A stretch of DNA of 64,000 bases from Molanna angustata (GCA_963576475.1 OY754977.1:16812033-16876032), one strand, 5' to 3'; positions 30,192 to 42,821 are shown, numbered from the stretch's first letter. Made by a program: numbers and translations. The notes: generated by a model not told the origin, from the letters alone.

Positions 30192-32335
30192 ATATTGAAA
30201 TGAACAAACAGGTAAATTGGATCCATTATTATAACGATAATATTCGTGTTTTTTAATAAACAATATTATTTACCTCGATTACTATTTGGTTTCTAATAAA
30301 TTTCACCCAAGTTTCAGCGCGTTTTCATTTTTTTTAACTTATTTTCTTGGAAGTCTTTTAAATTTTGCCTATTCTTTCTCACACGTCTTTGTCTTTTGAA
30401 AGTTTCTCTTCTACGTTTTTGTTGGTTTTCTCTTTCTTCAGTGTTTTATGCAGTTTTTATTTTTTTTATGTTTTCCGTATTTTCTCCCAGTATCAGAACA
30501 AAAAATTTTTAGTCGAATTAATAATTTTGTACTACAATCGATCAACAAATTATATTTGAATCATTTTCTTTTGGGCATCTAATATTTTTTGAGTATCTTT
30601 TTTGTGTAAATTCCATAGCTACCTAAAATTTATTGCGAAATTAAATATTTCGAAGTTAACTGTAGGTAGTGGGTACCTACTTTGCGATTAAAAAGGAAAT
30701 CTTTTGCAAGGCAAATAACCTACCCCATATACCAACAGTCAAGTAAGCTTGGATTATACTGGTAAACATCTATGTATAAACCTTCTAAGCTTTTCGCTTG
30801 TATGAACTGTACCTATATGAACATTTTTTATGAAATTTATAAACAAAAATTCAATATAAATTATAGTTGCCAGAATGAGAGATAATTTTTTTTAGTAATT
30901 CTGCAAAATAATCACATATAAATTTGTGTTTTAAGGGGGAATATAAACCTAAACACCCCAATTTCAAATTAAATTCCTCAAATATGTTGAACAGTGTGTT
31001 TATAGAAAAAATAGCGTAAGTTATTTCAATATTTCTCTAGTGAATGTTCATTACACAATTCTAAAATTCAGCCTAAATTCCTCTAAAAAAATATAAATAA
31101 AATCCATTATCACAGCATTTTTTTTAAAATTACTCCATAACTTTTTGTCGTAGAGAAATAAATCAATTATATTCTTAAAGAGTGCATAAAATCAAAGTGA
31201 GTGACCGATAAAGTTTTTTCATTTCAATGATTTGTTCATAAAATGCAAAAAATCTGCAAATTTTAGGTTTCCGATACTTTTAATCACGTATAAAACTTTT
31301 TTAACGCACGCGATAGTTACCATTGGGTACTCACGTGTAACTTCATAGTGCATTAAGCGGTTTTAATATATCATGTTTTCAGTCACTAGATTTAGCGTTA
31401 TATTTCCTATTAAAAACTGTGGAATATTATTTTGTTTGATTCAAAAGATTAAATAGCTTCCAATTTTCACCATTTCAGCGATGGCTTCAAAGGGAATAAG
31501 AATAGTTTTAGTTTTGATCGAACAATAAACAATCTAAGTTTTAATTTTGAAAGTAGATTTTTTTTTACTTATAAAATATCGAGTTATTGAGGAAAAAGAA
31601 AGATACAATTATGAATATTTATTTATATATCAAACTTCTCTATACACACCCTGTTCAATTACAAAGTGGCAATTTCTTCCAATTAACAAGCGTTATCGTG
31701 AGTCTTTAAATGCAAAACTTCGCGAGATTTTTTTTTAATAAATTCCTCCCCTGCTAGCTTATTCATATTCAGAATAACACTAAATTATGTAGATCAATCA
31801 AATCAAACTATACTGAATTGAATTGATTCTATACATAATATTATAGTGAATTATGTATATGGAGCGAAAAACAAGTAAGAATATGAATTGAGTCAGAGAA
31901 AGTTCTATTGAAAGTACAATACGAAGACGGGGTAATCTTTTAAGCCCCTATTTACTAGTCTGATCCATCAGCCATTAGTGTACGCCATTTGGGAAAAAGG
32001 CAGCTCAACTGCATTACTTCCTTCGTTTTATGGCTTTTTTATTCTCCTTTGTCTTCTGACAAAAGGAGGCGCCGTCTAACCTTCAACTCTGAAAACGAAT
32101 TTCAAAATTATATTATCGCTTCAAAATATAGGGAGCACAGAGGCCTGTCATACTATTAGACTCGTATTGTTAATATCAGCAATGATTTTATATTATTTTT
32201 CAACATTTTGTGGTACTTGGAAGCAATTGGACATTTTCAGTGTGATTATTTCTATTGCCGAAAAAAAGAAACGTTTTGAAGGCATTTTTTTGAGTAGGTA
32301 GGTACCTACCTACTAGAGACCTTTTTTCCATCGCT
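30192..32335. other. Unassigned 2.1-kb stretch
   Basis: AT-rich, no gene or repeat recognised. A patch at 31930-32100 with less AT content ('gaaaaaggcagctcaactg', 'aaaaggaggcgccgtctaac') has no open frame of note. Confidence 0.5.
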
Positions 32336-32942
32336 GTTTTAGGGGAGAGACTGCTGCCAACGTACCTATTTCTCATTTTGATATACCATCATTATTTGTA
32401 ATCAAATCGTTTTGAAAAAAATAATTTGATAGTTTGGGTATTAATAAATAAAAATATACCTTAACTTTTTGGCAATGGTCTTTTAGATAAATAATGGCAT
32501 ACCCCGATTTTCAACGTTTATCTTATATTTTTAATAAACTATAAGGAAATATTGAGCCAAAAATAAGACAAAAATATCTGGAAAAATATGTTGTGACGTT
32601 GCATTAATGCTTCAGGTTTAGTAAAGAAACCTTAAAAACATTTATTTTCCATTCAGCGCCATTGCGATATAAAAGTTTTTTTGATTTATTTACTAAACCT
32701 GATGCATTAATACAACGTCACAACATATTTTTTTCCAGATATTTTGTTCTTTAATTTAAAAAATATATATTGCTCTATACCTTATAGTTATTTAGAAATA
32801 AAAGATAAATTTCAACAATCGGGGTATGCTTATTATTTTTCCACAGGAATATATACAGAACATAATTATAAAGTTAAGGTATATTTTTCTTTATTAATAT
32901 CCAAAATAAGTCATTTTTTCAAAATTATTCGTTTTGTAGTAA
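32336..32942. mobile_element. Palindromic MITE (family P), copy 2, right end missing
   Basis: The left end AGGGGAGAGACTGCTGCC is intact and the arms fold around 'ccattcagcgccattgcg' (about 32650). The right arm can be followed to 'attcgttttgtagtaa' at 32942, about 50 bases short of the expected end. Confidence 0.8.
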
Positions 32943-33140
32943 GTCGCCAACTTAAGTAATTTGCGTATACGTAAATCGCGTACGAAGCTAAATCGCTTGT
33001 TTTTTGAGACCAACTTATACTTATGTATATTAGCGGAAATGTGCATTAGATTTTGAGTATGTCTTTTATTTTGAGACAACAGTGTGGTGACTTTATTCAG
33101 TATGATTGTTTATTTATTTATTTTATTTAACATTCTAAGT

Positions 33141-33347
33141 TACTTCTCGGGCAACTAACAGGTACTATGTCAAATATTAATTTAACACGCACCACACGCA
33201 CCCAACAAGTTGCCACATTCTGGAGACTTACGATATTATTCGTCTTGCAGAGCCAGACTGAAAACACAATTAAAAACTGTGTCTCCAGCGGGAATCGAAC
33301 CCGGGACCTCTGGATCAGCAGGCAGACACCTATCCAACTGAGTCACT
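33141..33347 (-). mobile_element. SINE family B, full minus-strand copy
   Basis: Inverse complement begins GTGACTCAGTTGGATAGG (A box region), has B box GGGTTCGATTCCCG and the body 'ggagacacagtttttaattg', 'ttcagtctgg', 'gttgcccgagaag'. The anticodon-arm region differs from the 38412 copy. Confidence 0.85.
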
Positions 33348-34310
33348 TTTTTATTACGAATGCTTCCAATTTACCTATACTTTTAATACAGTTTCTTCGT
33401 TAGGTTCACTTGAGACTTTAGAACAGCAACCTTTTTTTGAGGTTACTGCCCTTTCATTCAACGATCATTGCTCATTTTCAATCAATTGTTATTTACGTTC
33501 AAATCGCACTGAATTTTTCATTAATTTATTTTTAAATAAAACAATATATTATATTACAATTTTTAGAATTTTTACAGTGTCTGTTAATGTTTCCATATGT
33601 CATAAACAGTCAAAAATATTATTTGTTTGGAGATAATCAGTGACGATTTTGATAACTATACGTTCATCACTCAAGATAATTTTTTTTTCCATTTGGCACT
33701 CCAACGAGTATTTTTCTCAGAGATCTATAGATACTATTTTATCATTGAGTCTTATAATATGACTAACCTCTGTATAATAATAATATTAATAATATTGCTT
33801 CGATGTTATATTTTTCAATAAAATGCCGTTTGACAGAGAAAATAGATAAAAATGACAACCGTCTATTTCAGTTAGCGATAACACAGTGGTATGAAAAGTT
33901 TACATTTAAGAATAAAAAGATACTTTTATCCAATAAAATTTTATTTCATTTATCATTGTTAATAAATTTTCGAAATATCAATTGACTTTAGTTGAGTAGC
34001 GATAAGTGGTTTTGTATGTGTTTTTTTTATTATTTATTTATCACACCATTTAAATGGATAATTGTTGCCCAACTAGGTATACTTGTTTTAAGGCTAGCAG
34101 TGTACATATTATTATATTTCACAGGAGACATATAGGTTGTACCTATTTGCATTTTTTAAAAAGTATCTGAACAATATAAACTTAATACTTTAACACATAT
34201 TATAAAATGGAATTGGAGTCATCATGATATGTTTTCACCTTTTTTCCATTAAAAAATGATGATCGGTTTGATACGAACGGTTTATCGTCCTTCGTGGATC
34301 AGTATGTAAA
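33348..34310. other. Unassigned, 960 bases
   Basis: AT-rich. 34066-34110 is shared in inverse orientation with 19788-19835. Small open frames (60-64 codons) have no motif. Confidence 0.45.
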
Positions 34311-34505
34311 AATAATAATAATGCTGATTAATAACGGCGAGTTTATTACCGTATGGCAATTTCTTCCAAATAATCAATGTTTTCAGCCCAGAGAAGCAAT
34401 ATTTGCGTGAGAAATAAATTAAAATAAATTTCTCCTCTGCTGGGAATCGAACCCAGGACGCCCGCACAGAAACCGAACGGCTTACCAACTAGTAACGATG
34501 GTCGG
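34311..34505 (-). mobile_element. SINE family A, minus-strand copy
   Basis: Inverse complement has 'taagccgttcggtttctgtg', B box GGTTCGATTCCC and 'ttggaagaaattgccatacg'. The end of the body is replaced by a short unrelated segment before an (AAT)n-type tail at 34310-34322. Confidence 0.8.
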
Positions 34506-34529
34506 CTTCATGACACCGGAGTGAAATAT

Positions 34530-34640
34530 TACGTGTTAGATTCCCGGTGGATACACAGTTTTAAATAAATTGTGTTTTCACTCTAGATCTGACAATAATC
34601 ATCACAAGTCTTTATAATGTGTCAATTTGTTATTGTTTGT
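34530..34640 (+). mobile_element. SINE family B fragment
   Basis: Keeps the end of the head ('gattcccggtgga'), 'tacacagttttaaata' and 'ttgtgttttcactctagatc', 'tataatgtgtcaa'. It is diverged and lacks the 3' part. Confidence 0.6.
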
Positions 34641-35084
34641 ATCTCAATAAAGACAAATAAATGCATATTTTTAACACACGAAAAACATAGAAAAGCTAGG
34701 TACTATATTATATAGGTCACACATTGAATATGACATAAGGCTTTCGATCTAGTGGCATAGCTTAGTTTGGCTTATGTGCTCGCTTCCTGGGTTACCTACA
34801 TTTTAGTTAGTTGGAAGAAATTGTTCATAAATAAATAAATGAAATTTGATACTTCCAAAATAGCAATAAATATATATACACACATACGTGTGTGTAGGTT
34901 TAGTTCATTGTTACCTATGGTCATGATTTCAAGCATATAACAACGGGTACATACACAAAATATCACGCCATGTCCCTAATGGGATCGACAGGCAACATTC
35001 ATGGCTTCTTTACAATTATGCATCGTTTCATATGTACGTTATATGCTTTTGGTGGTTATTGGTATTTATTGGTAAAAGGTCTTT
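34641..35084. other. Unassigned, with SINE A and LINE 3'-end scraps
   Basis: 'agttagttggaagaaattg' at 34803-34822 is from SINE A, and 'tatcacgccatgtccctaat' at 34961-34980 is the LINE 3'-end motif. The rest is unassigned. Confidence 0.4.
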
Positions 35085-35670
35085 AAAGATTTGCTGAAGG
35101 CGTGTTCGATTTACTGTCAACCAACCTATGTAAGTTGCAAAGAAATTATATATCAAATCAAATATTTATTACTTAATAACCTTGTAGACAGCTCTTACCT
35201 ACTCCAAAAAATTTCTTTCAACTGCCCCATGAAAACAACACGCCAAAATCACCTTTTCTATACACCACACTGCAGAACAAATTACGCACAGAATAATTAT
35301 GTCAACAGATGCTGAAATTATTACAATAGTCTTGACCCCCAACCTGATATATTTAACTCCACACAGACATCGATGAAACGCCAATTACGCGCAGTTATTG
35401 GTAATATTACTGGTTAAAAATCAAACCTACTTTCCTTAAACATTCATCCCTTCCTTATCAACGCTTTCCTATATCCATTACCCTTCCCTTTCCCCCACAT
35501 ACACTCACCATCTTACAATGACTACCCAACATTAATAATGTATAATAATTTAAATATGTGAAACTTTATAATTGGCTATTTATTTTGTATTCTCATTTGA
35601 AATTAAGTATTATAAATGTATAGCTGTTAAGTTTCCAAACAAATAAAAAATAAAAAAATTAAAAAAAAAA
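35085..35670 (+). pseudogene. LINE ORF2 C-terminus with 3' region and poly(A)
   Basis: Frame 35091-35315 and its continuation past a stop at 35313 read SYLLQKISFNCPMKTTRQN, LFYTPHCRTNYAQNNYVNR and NSTQTSMKRQLRAV. This matches the 'f..p..RTN...NS...R....N' ending of Jockey/R1/CR1-like RT proteins. A pyrimidine-rich 3' region follows (35430-35530) and an A-rich tail ends at about 35670. The in-frame stop makes it a pseudogene. Confidence 0.7.
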
Positions 35671-37287
35671 TTACATGGGTGAGTGGGCAGATCTTAAATC
35701 AATAGATGAAACCGAATTAGCTAATTTCAAATAACACAAATTTGACTGGGGCCATAAAACTATACCTGTATAGTTTTTACTTGCGTGTAGCCGCGAGAAT
35801 ATTCTTTGGATATTTCAGATTTATTTATTTATATACACGTAGGTGATGGGTACTGTGTGTGTACTGCGTGGAATCTGCAGTAACGAGATGGTTTCAATGA
35901 ACTTAGTTAAAACTTTGTTATTACTCTTAACCAGTGTATAATATAATTACGTAATGTTCGTCTATAATTGGCTTCATTTAAATGTAAAATGTTTATCTGT
36001 AATTTTTTTTAATATAGCTGTTGACAAACTGTTAAATAAAATAAAAAAAAAGGATTAATTTACATTTCTCGCGTTTATTGCAGAATTTAATATGACATTA
36101 TAAAATGTTAAATTAATATACTTCGCAATATAAATAGAATATAAAATAGAAAAAAGATAAAGATGTCAGTCAATTGTTGAATTGCAATTGTGGTCGATTT
36201 GTCTCTAAAAGTGTCGGTAAAAAGTTCCGGTAGGAATCTGTAGACACATGCTTGTCGATTATTCTAGTGTCTTATGGTTGATTCATTCAAAAAAAAATTT
36301 AAATAAAATTAAATTATTTGTTAAAACAAATCAGTTTTTTTGTCGATTTTCTCTATTTACCTATTTGTTTTGCACATTACACAAAGTCAATTTCCAGGAA
36401 TAAATTTATTTGATCAAAAGCATTAAATTGGGTATTTTTAATCGAAGTAGTTGAGCAATAAACCAGTTAGATCTTTAATCTTGTCATTTCAATTTATCTT
36501 AAAAAGATCGGAGAAAATGAAAATTCCAATTCGAATAAAGAGATAAAATAGTGTAGACGATGTTTTCAAAATATTACATTTTTTTGTCCATTTTAAATAT
36601 ATACATGATAAAAAAACATTACAGAAGCTTTTTTACTTTTATATTTGATGATAATCGTAATTTAAAGCGGATGGTTAACTAAAAGAAATATGTTATTATC
36701 ACAAAGATAAAAATTCAAATAAATAAATAATATATTATATTCCTTTTATTAGGACGACCATGCATGTCTTTTCAACTAATAGATAATTAAGTACTTTATT
36801 TTTTATTTTATTTTATGTGAACCACGTTAAACAAGAAGAATATTCAAAATCAATATACCAAAGAAAAATACTATTGCAGCACAGATATTACAGGGGAATA
36901 TTACTTTTTAATAACCTAATTACCTACTTGCAAGAGAATCAAAATATCATTACAAATTTAAAATATAGGTTTTACACATCATATTTTTGACAATATATGA
37001 TTCTATAAGTTGAATTTCTCGTGTGCGTATATATGTTATGCGTACTAAGTGGTTTAATGTAAAAAAAAATACAAAATATTTATGATTAATTTAAAAAAAA
37101 TGTACTGATTTATTTTTTTGGTTTATTTCATTCTTGTTTTTGTGTAGCTTTATGTGTACATATTTTGAAAATTTTGTTTAACCTTTTTACACAATCTTCA
37201 CGTGTAAAATTATTGATTTGTTTTCAAATAAATATTAACCTTAGTGATTAAATGTTTTATGTATTATTTAGTGGATATGCTATGTTT
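35671..37287. other. Unassigned 1.6-kb stretch
   Basis: Strongly AT-rich; no gene or repeat recognised. Confidence 0.5.
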
Positions 37288-37670
37288 ATAAGAAAAATCT
37301 TACTCAGAATATATGGACCAATTAATGATGGTCAAACGTGGCGTAAGAGATACAACACTGAGCTCTATGATATTTACCAGGACATCAGCGTGGTCAAGTT
37401 TATTAAGATTAGCAGACTACGCTGGCTGGGTCATGTACAGCGTATGGATGATCTGGAGCTCCCAAAAAGGGTGTTGACTAACAACCCAACCGGTAGAAGA
37501 AGCGTAGGGAGACCTAAGCTACGATGGTTGGACGGCGTTGTCGCGGATTGTCGGGCTATGGGGCAGCAGAACTGGAAAGTGGCAGCCAACAATAGAGCAG
37601 TTTGGAGAAGATTCTTGGAGGGAGCTAGGACCCATCAAGGGTTGTAACGCTGAGGATGATGATGATGCTA
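37288..37670 (+). pseudogene. LINE ORF2 C-terminus with (GAT)n tail
   Basis: Reads IRKILLRIYGPINDGQTWR, RLRWLGHVQRMDDLELPKR, GRRSVGRPKLRWLDGVVAD and RRFLEGARTHQGL, a stop at 37647, then GATGATGATGAT. The unbroken frame (open from 37252) suggests a relatively recent insertion. Only the tail domain remains. Confidence 0.8.
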
Positions 37671-37689
37671 TGTTTGTTAAATGTAACAT

Positions 37690-38140
37690 TACAAAATAGA
37701 TACTCTCCTTTCTTAACACGAGATTTTATCTCAATTAAAGAGCGTTATTATGAAATATAGCATGGAATTTATACACCATATTATTATTATTTATATGTAC
37801 ATTGTAATTGATTCGATTAATAATTTTAAAAAAAATATATCTACAATGCTCCTCTTTCCAACACGAATTTTTACCTCAATCGAGAGAATATCAATGTTGT
37901 TGTTTTATATAATAATAATATATATTTTATATAATATTTTTGTTATTTTTTTATATAATAATACCACCCATAATGTTAACTTTAAGTTTATAATATATTG
38001 TTCATATAGTTTAGTATACTTTGTATTCTCTTGAGGAAGGGAACTTCGTTCCCGTAACATGTAGAGAAATTTTCCTTCAATCGAATAAAAGTTTTAATTT
38101 TTAGTGGTATACACAAAGTTGTGTTTTACTTAATATGATA
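37690..38140. mobile_element. Unclassified dispersed repeat with terminal hairpin
   Basis: Two internal blocks are related to each other ('tcctttcttaacacgag' at 37709 and 'ctctttccaacacgaat' at 37852) and to 5705-5765. At 38039-38053 GGGAAC-TTC-GTTCCC forms a perfect hairpin in 'gaggaagggaacttcg'. This could be the 3' end of a retroelement; class unknown. Confidence 0.4.
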
Positions 38141-38411
38141 AGTTGTTATTTGTTCTATATTGTTTTAGTTGTAATTTTGTAACATTGAGTATATAAATAA
38201 CTTAATATAAATAAAAAATATAGCATTCTTTTTTATGCGTCATGTCGGCTAACTGTCGTGTGCTGTGTGGAATAGTACCTCCACACGCCTCTTTCCGTTC
38301 CATTCCTGAGTTTCTTACCAAGGAAAGCTGCTTCCTGCTGACCTTCCTCCGTTCCTCAATTGAAGTAACAAAAACATGTATTTTTTTATAAAAGTAAATT
38401 TTACATAATGT
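38141..38411. other. Unassigned, 271 bases
   Basis: A GC-richer patch at 38240-38365 is partly like 56866-56890 ('gctaactgtcg.gtg'), hinting at another dispersed repeat. Confidence 0.35.
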
Positions 38412-38632
38412 CGGCCTCCGTGGCTCAGTTGGTTAAGTATTTGACTTCTGATCCAAAGGTCCCGGGTTCCAGGTGATTCCTGGAGGAAACACAGTTTTTA
38501 ATTGTGTTTTCATTCTGGATCTGTGAGACGGTTAATATCGCAAGTCTCCATAATGTGGCAACTCGTTATAGGGTGCGTGTTAAACTTATATTTGACGTAG
38601 TACTTGCCAGTTAGTTGCTCGAGAAGTTATAT
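38412..38632 (+). mobile_element. SINE family B, full-length reference copy
   Basis: The head is GGCCTCCGTGGCTCAGTTGG (A box), an anticodon-like arm with loop CTTCTGA (TCT, arginine type), and a B box region 'ggtcccgggttccagg' carrying a small insertion. The body runs 'acacagtttttaattg', 'ctggatctgtgagacgg', 'ataatgtggcaactcg' and 'gttgctcgagaag'. At least seven other copies or fragments occur here: 2951, 5262, 25533, 33141, 34530, 62120 and 62760. Confidence 0.85.
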
Positions 38633-38835
38633 AAAATAAAATACATTATAAAAAATTCAAAAATTATAATAATATTTTTTTAATAATTAATAATTTTTCA
38701 TTTTCATGACATAGAATCGCTTTAGAGATGATCTCCGTGGAAACTGTTTGAAAAAAACAATTTATGATTTAAAAACAAATTTAGACATGTTGGAGTGAAT
38801 AAATTTACTAAAATAATTATCACTAAAAATGTCCG
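38633..38835. other. Unassigned, 203 bases
   Basis: AT-rich; no feature. Confidence 0.5.
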
Positions 38836-39140
38836 ATAGTTTTATGGTCACATAGAAAGTATGGACGATGAGAGTCTGAAGAGACTGCGATGGACCACGG
38901 AAGATATGGTATGAACATATTGACATTTTGAACAACTTGAAACTCACCATATTCTGCGGGTCTTACAAAAGCATCTAGCAATCAAATCAAAACACGCTTG
39001 AGGTGAGTTTTTCACAAAAATGGCGCTATAAAATCACAATTGTTTATTATTATTATCTGAGTAATAGAAAACATGCATACGGCTTTGAATGAATGTAAAC
39101 GAAGTAAACAATTTACCTACCTACATATGTCAAGTTAAGA
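38836..39140 (+). pseudogene. Decayed LINE tail (ALRWFGH family)
   Basis: Readable pieces in shifting frames are YGHIESMDDESLKRL (about 38850-38893) and NRKHAYG / NEVN (39065-39110), matching 'FGHIERM.DE.L.KK' and 'NNRRAC' of the copy at 13608-14023. Multiple indels. Confidence 0.55.
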
Positions 39141-39204
39141 TTGCATGATTCGTTTCTCTCTGTCTATCGTAATAGGAACAAACCTTGATGGCATGTATGA
39201 TTTT

Positions 39205-39415
39205 CAATTCTTCTTCTTCTTCTGCTTTAGTTAGGACTGTATCCTGTTATTCTCGGAGCCTGCTATTGTGAAGTGGACGTCCAGCTATCCTTCCATCTTT
39301 TGGGTGGTCTTCCAGGGGGTCTGCCATTTTTTATCTCCCCATCCGCTGCCATCCTCACCACTCGATCCGAACCCGCTCTCCCCACATGATCTCTCCAGAA
39401 TCGTCTTCGTGATTT
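39205..39415 (-). pseudogene. LINE tail fragment, same family as 56305-57108
   Basis: The inverse complement matches 56590-56718 and 57022-57108 almost base for base: 'gattctggagagatcatgtg', 'ggcagaccccctggaagacc', 'ccacttcacaatagcaggct', ending (GAA)n. It is uninterrupted where the 56.3-kb copy carries a 303-base insert, and so supplies the empty-site reference. Confidence 0.8.
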
Positions 39416-39558
39416 TCAATTGATATTTGAAAAAAATTGTTCGTTTTTCATATTGCTCGTTGGTCAAAAATACGAGTGCGTTGTGGCCAACGATATACTC
39501 CTCACTACCAAATCACTCCACAAAGTATTCAAATTCGGTATGGAAAATTTTCAACATA

Positions 39559-40439
39559 AGGGGGGGACTGCTGCCAACGTACCTATTTTTCAATTTGATA
39601 TACCATCATTATTTCTTATCAAATCGTTTTGAAAAAATTAATTTATATAGTTTGGGTATTAATAAAGAAAAATATATCAGATTTTTTAATTTTGTCAATG
39701 CTGACGGTGTTGAATATGTAGAATTCCATAATGGGTATTTTAAGGGCCTAATAGATTAGATAAGGGCCCAGTTGATAAGGGCCTAATAAGCTGAAACGGT
39801 CGTCCTGGACTCAGGAAAAAATATATATGTAGACCAAATCATTTGTTTGATTTAAAATACCCATCATGAAAAATATATCTTTACTTTTTGATAATATTTT
39901 GTATAAATTCTTGTATAAAAATAATGGCATACCCCGATTTTCAACGTTTATCTTATATTTTTAATAAAATACAAGGCGTTGTTCAACATATTTTTTTTTT
40001 AAAGAAGCCAAAAATATCTAGAAAAATATGATGTGACGTTGCATCAATGCTTCAGGTTTAGTAAATAAACCTTGAAAACATTTATTTTTCATTCAGCGCC
40101 ATTGCGAAATAAAAGTTTTTTAGTTTATTAACTTAACCTGATGCATTAATGCAACGTTACATCGTATTTTTCCAGATATTTTGATCATCTTTAATTGAGA
40201 AAAAAAATATAATGCTCTATACCACATAGTTTCATAGAAATTTAAGATAATTGTAAAAAATCGGGATATGCTTATTATTTTCCTACAAGAATACATACAG
40301 AATATAAGCAAAAAGTTAAGGTATATTTTTTTTATTAATATCCAAACTAACTAGGTTATTTTTTTCAAAATGATTTGTTTTGTAGTAATGATGCAAAATC
40401 AAATTGAAAAAATAGGTACGTTGGCAGCAGTCACCCTCT
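39559..40439. mobile_element. Palindromic MITE (family P), copy 3, both ends present
   Basis: The left end AGGGGGGGACTGCTGCC and right end GGCAGCAGTCACCCT are inverted repeats that continue inward ('aacgtacctattttt', 'caatttgatat'). The fold centre is 'cattcagcgccattgcg' (about 40090). Without a 201-base insert (39667-39879 region) the length is about 680. No coding frame; target duplication unclear. Confidence 0.85.
39679..39867. mobile_element. Small insertion inside MITE copy 3
   Basis: Flanked by a direct repeat GAAAAATATATC at 39667-39678 and 39868-39879, absent as a duplicate from copy 2. It contains inverted 'atgggtattttaa' (39730) and 'ttaaaatacccat' (39852) and tandem 'gataagggcc'. 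A 12-base duplication would be unusual for a MITE; class unknown. Confidence 0.6.
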
Positions 40440-41987
40440 AGAGTTTGTTATATTATTTGGTATATTTTTAGAAATTTTAAAATAAAAATATATAAATTTA
40501 AATTTCCTTAGCTTGGGGTCCAATTCCAAGCCAGTTTTGTATGTTTTACAAATTTGCAAAATTGTCCATAATAGATAAAGTAGAAAAAACACATTCAGAA
40601 TACAATCTTAACATGATACTAGTTGATAACCTGCGTTAAAAAATTAAACTTTAAAAATTGCAAACTCTTAACTCCTCAGTATATTCCCTTAAGGTAGTGA
40701 GAAGTAAAAACCGTTACTTTTCGAAAGTAAAAATCTTATATTAAATTCGTTTTTTTTATAATTCTCATACAACCCCGCCATAAAAGGAAAAATTCTGTGT
40801 ATATGAGTATTTACTTTGTAATTTCAGCGATGTAAGTACACAAGTAGGTACTGGCATTATACATTTTTTGCCTTGATATACTACTTGGTTATTCCTTCGT
40901 AAAATTTCCCTTTTTTTAATCAAATGGAGAAGAAAAAAACACTTTTTGTCTACAAACGGACACACACACGTACACTGTTATGATACACGAAGACGCATTA
41001 TTTGCTTTGTACCATTTGTACTTATATTTTTTTATTAAAAAACATAACAAATATTTGTTTACGTATAAATTGCCCGAATGGGTGCCGTAAAATGAAAGTA
41101 AACACGAGAAAAATACAGAAAATTATGTAGCCAGACGTCGCGTTTCATCAAAATGAGTAAAATAGGTGTAAAGTATAAATGAAATAATTTACCATGTATC
41201 GCATATTTATTGTCCAATTGAAAAAATTGGATTATAGGGGAAATTCGTTGTATTCTGCATTAATTTTTGCACGATATGATTTTTGAAATACACTGAGTAA
41301 AAAACATTAACCTCATCGATTATTTAATAAACAGGTGTTTTTTTATCACAGTTCAGGCCATCAAATACTTTAAACATTACGAGTTTCATGAAATCCTTTA
41401 AACAATTTATTTCAACAGTTGAATTTCAATTGATTGGATTGATTCAATGCTATACCGGCACTGAAATATCATTAAGTACGGTTTACTTAAATCTGATAAA
41501 ATTGTTTTGGATTTCAATAATTTGAGAGTTTTTTGAATAATGATTTGTCAGCATCTAGACTTTGGTTATTGAATAATCTTAGAATCGAATGTCAATCAAA
41601 CGTCTGATCGAACTCTCAGAGGATATTCTCGAATTATTCTTTTCGCGCTATTCCAACTTTCTGCAAGTTCGATTAAATTTACATTTGAAAGTTTTTCGGT
41701 CCGTGGTGGGTACTTATTTCTTTACATATTCCGAAGTATGAAAATGTATCTCCTACCACACAATAAAATCACCAGCTCAGCCACATTTGTTTATCTCTAA
41801 GATACCATCTCTGTAGCATTATACGGAGTTTTCTCATAAATTATTTTTCAATTCCCAATATGAATGTAACGATATGCGATAAGAAAATACATAATACACT
41901 CTCAGTTTAAATTCTCCTTACATGTTCTACGAATTAAGTCTGTGTTGAAGATCTGAAGTGAAAAAAAAATGTTTTTCAACACCGTTA
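40440..41987. other. Unassigned 1.5-kb stretch
   Basis: AT-rich; no gene or repeat recognised. Confidence 0.5.
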
Positions 41988-42390
41988 TTTATTATGATTT
42001 GTTACAAAATTATTTATTTATTTATTTAATATAAAGAGACACCAACAGAACACTGAACAACACAACAAAGAAATCATGAAACAAAAACATAGAATCTCTA
42101 GTGCTCCAATAACAGGTATCTCCTTCATGGCTATTGTGCATAGTTAGGTAGGTACAATCAACGTCTCCTGAGCATTCAAATTATAACGAAAAAAAGACAT
42201 TACACTGCACAATTAAAACGAAAGTTTAAAATACACATATATGTACATATGTATACATTTACATAGGTACAAATGATACACACATATAAGTATGTAAGAA
42301 AACAAAAGTTGAACTAAAAAGATAAAACAAAATAAAGAAGAAATTGAACCGAAACAAAAAAATAGATCTTGGCCCATCATATTTTAAGGA
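41988..42390 (-). mobile_element. Dispersed repeat (family V), LINE-like 3' end
   Basis: Starts with TTATTTATTTATTT (a TAAA-type tail when read on the minus strand) and shares 'agagacaccaacagaacact', 'agctccaataacagg'-type text and 'tacaatcaacgtctcctga' with 58556-58890. The tail type suits a CR1-like LINE 3' untranslated region; no coding part was found. Confidence 0.55.
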
Positions 42391-42821
42391 ATAAAAATAG
42401 ACAATTTTTACAAAATTACATATGTACGTAGCGAAAAAATGAAAATTCAATTAATTTGATTTGGATTTGACAGAAATTATAATATGATGGACTGTAATTA
42501 AATACTTGAAAATAGTGCACTCTATCGAACGAATATTTTATTTGTTCAAGTTTAATTTTACAAACGTGGCTTACTATGGATCACATTTCGACTTAATATT
42601 GCATTTCTCTTTATTAAATTTATGCATTTTAATCAGAATTTTCTTCTCCTTTCGCTTTTGACGTTTTTTAGCCTGCTATATTTTGTAGTTTCCATTTAAA
42701 ACTCCATGAAATATATTTATTGGTTTTCGTTTATTTACTAGGGATTCCAAAGAATTCATATATCTAAACTGCCATTCTTGTTCGTGTTTTTTTTTTACCT
42801 CCCCGTAGAAACTAACTTTAG
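42391..42821. other. Unassigned, 430 bases
   Basis: AT-rich; nothing recognised. Confidence 0.5.

Noticed and set aside
29522..30256. Repetitive 244-codon 'protein'
   Set aside because: Reading of a 37-base tandem repeat with no stops in any plus frame; no start context or composition typical of a real protein.
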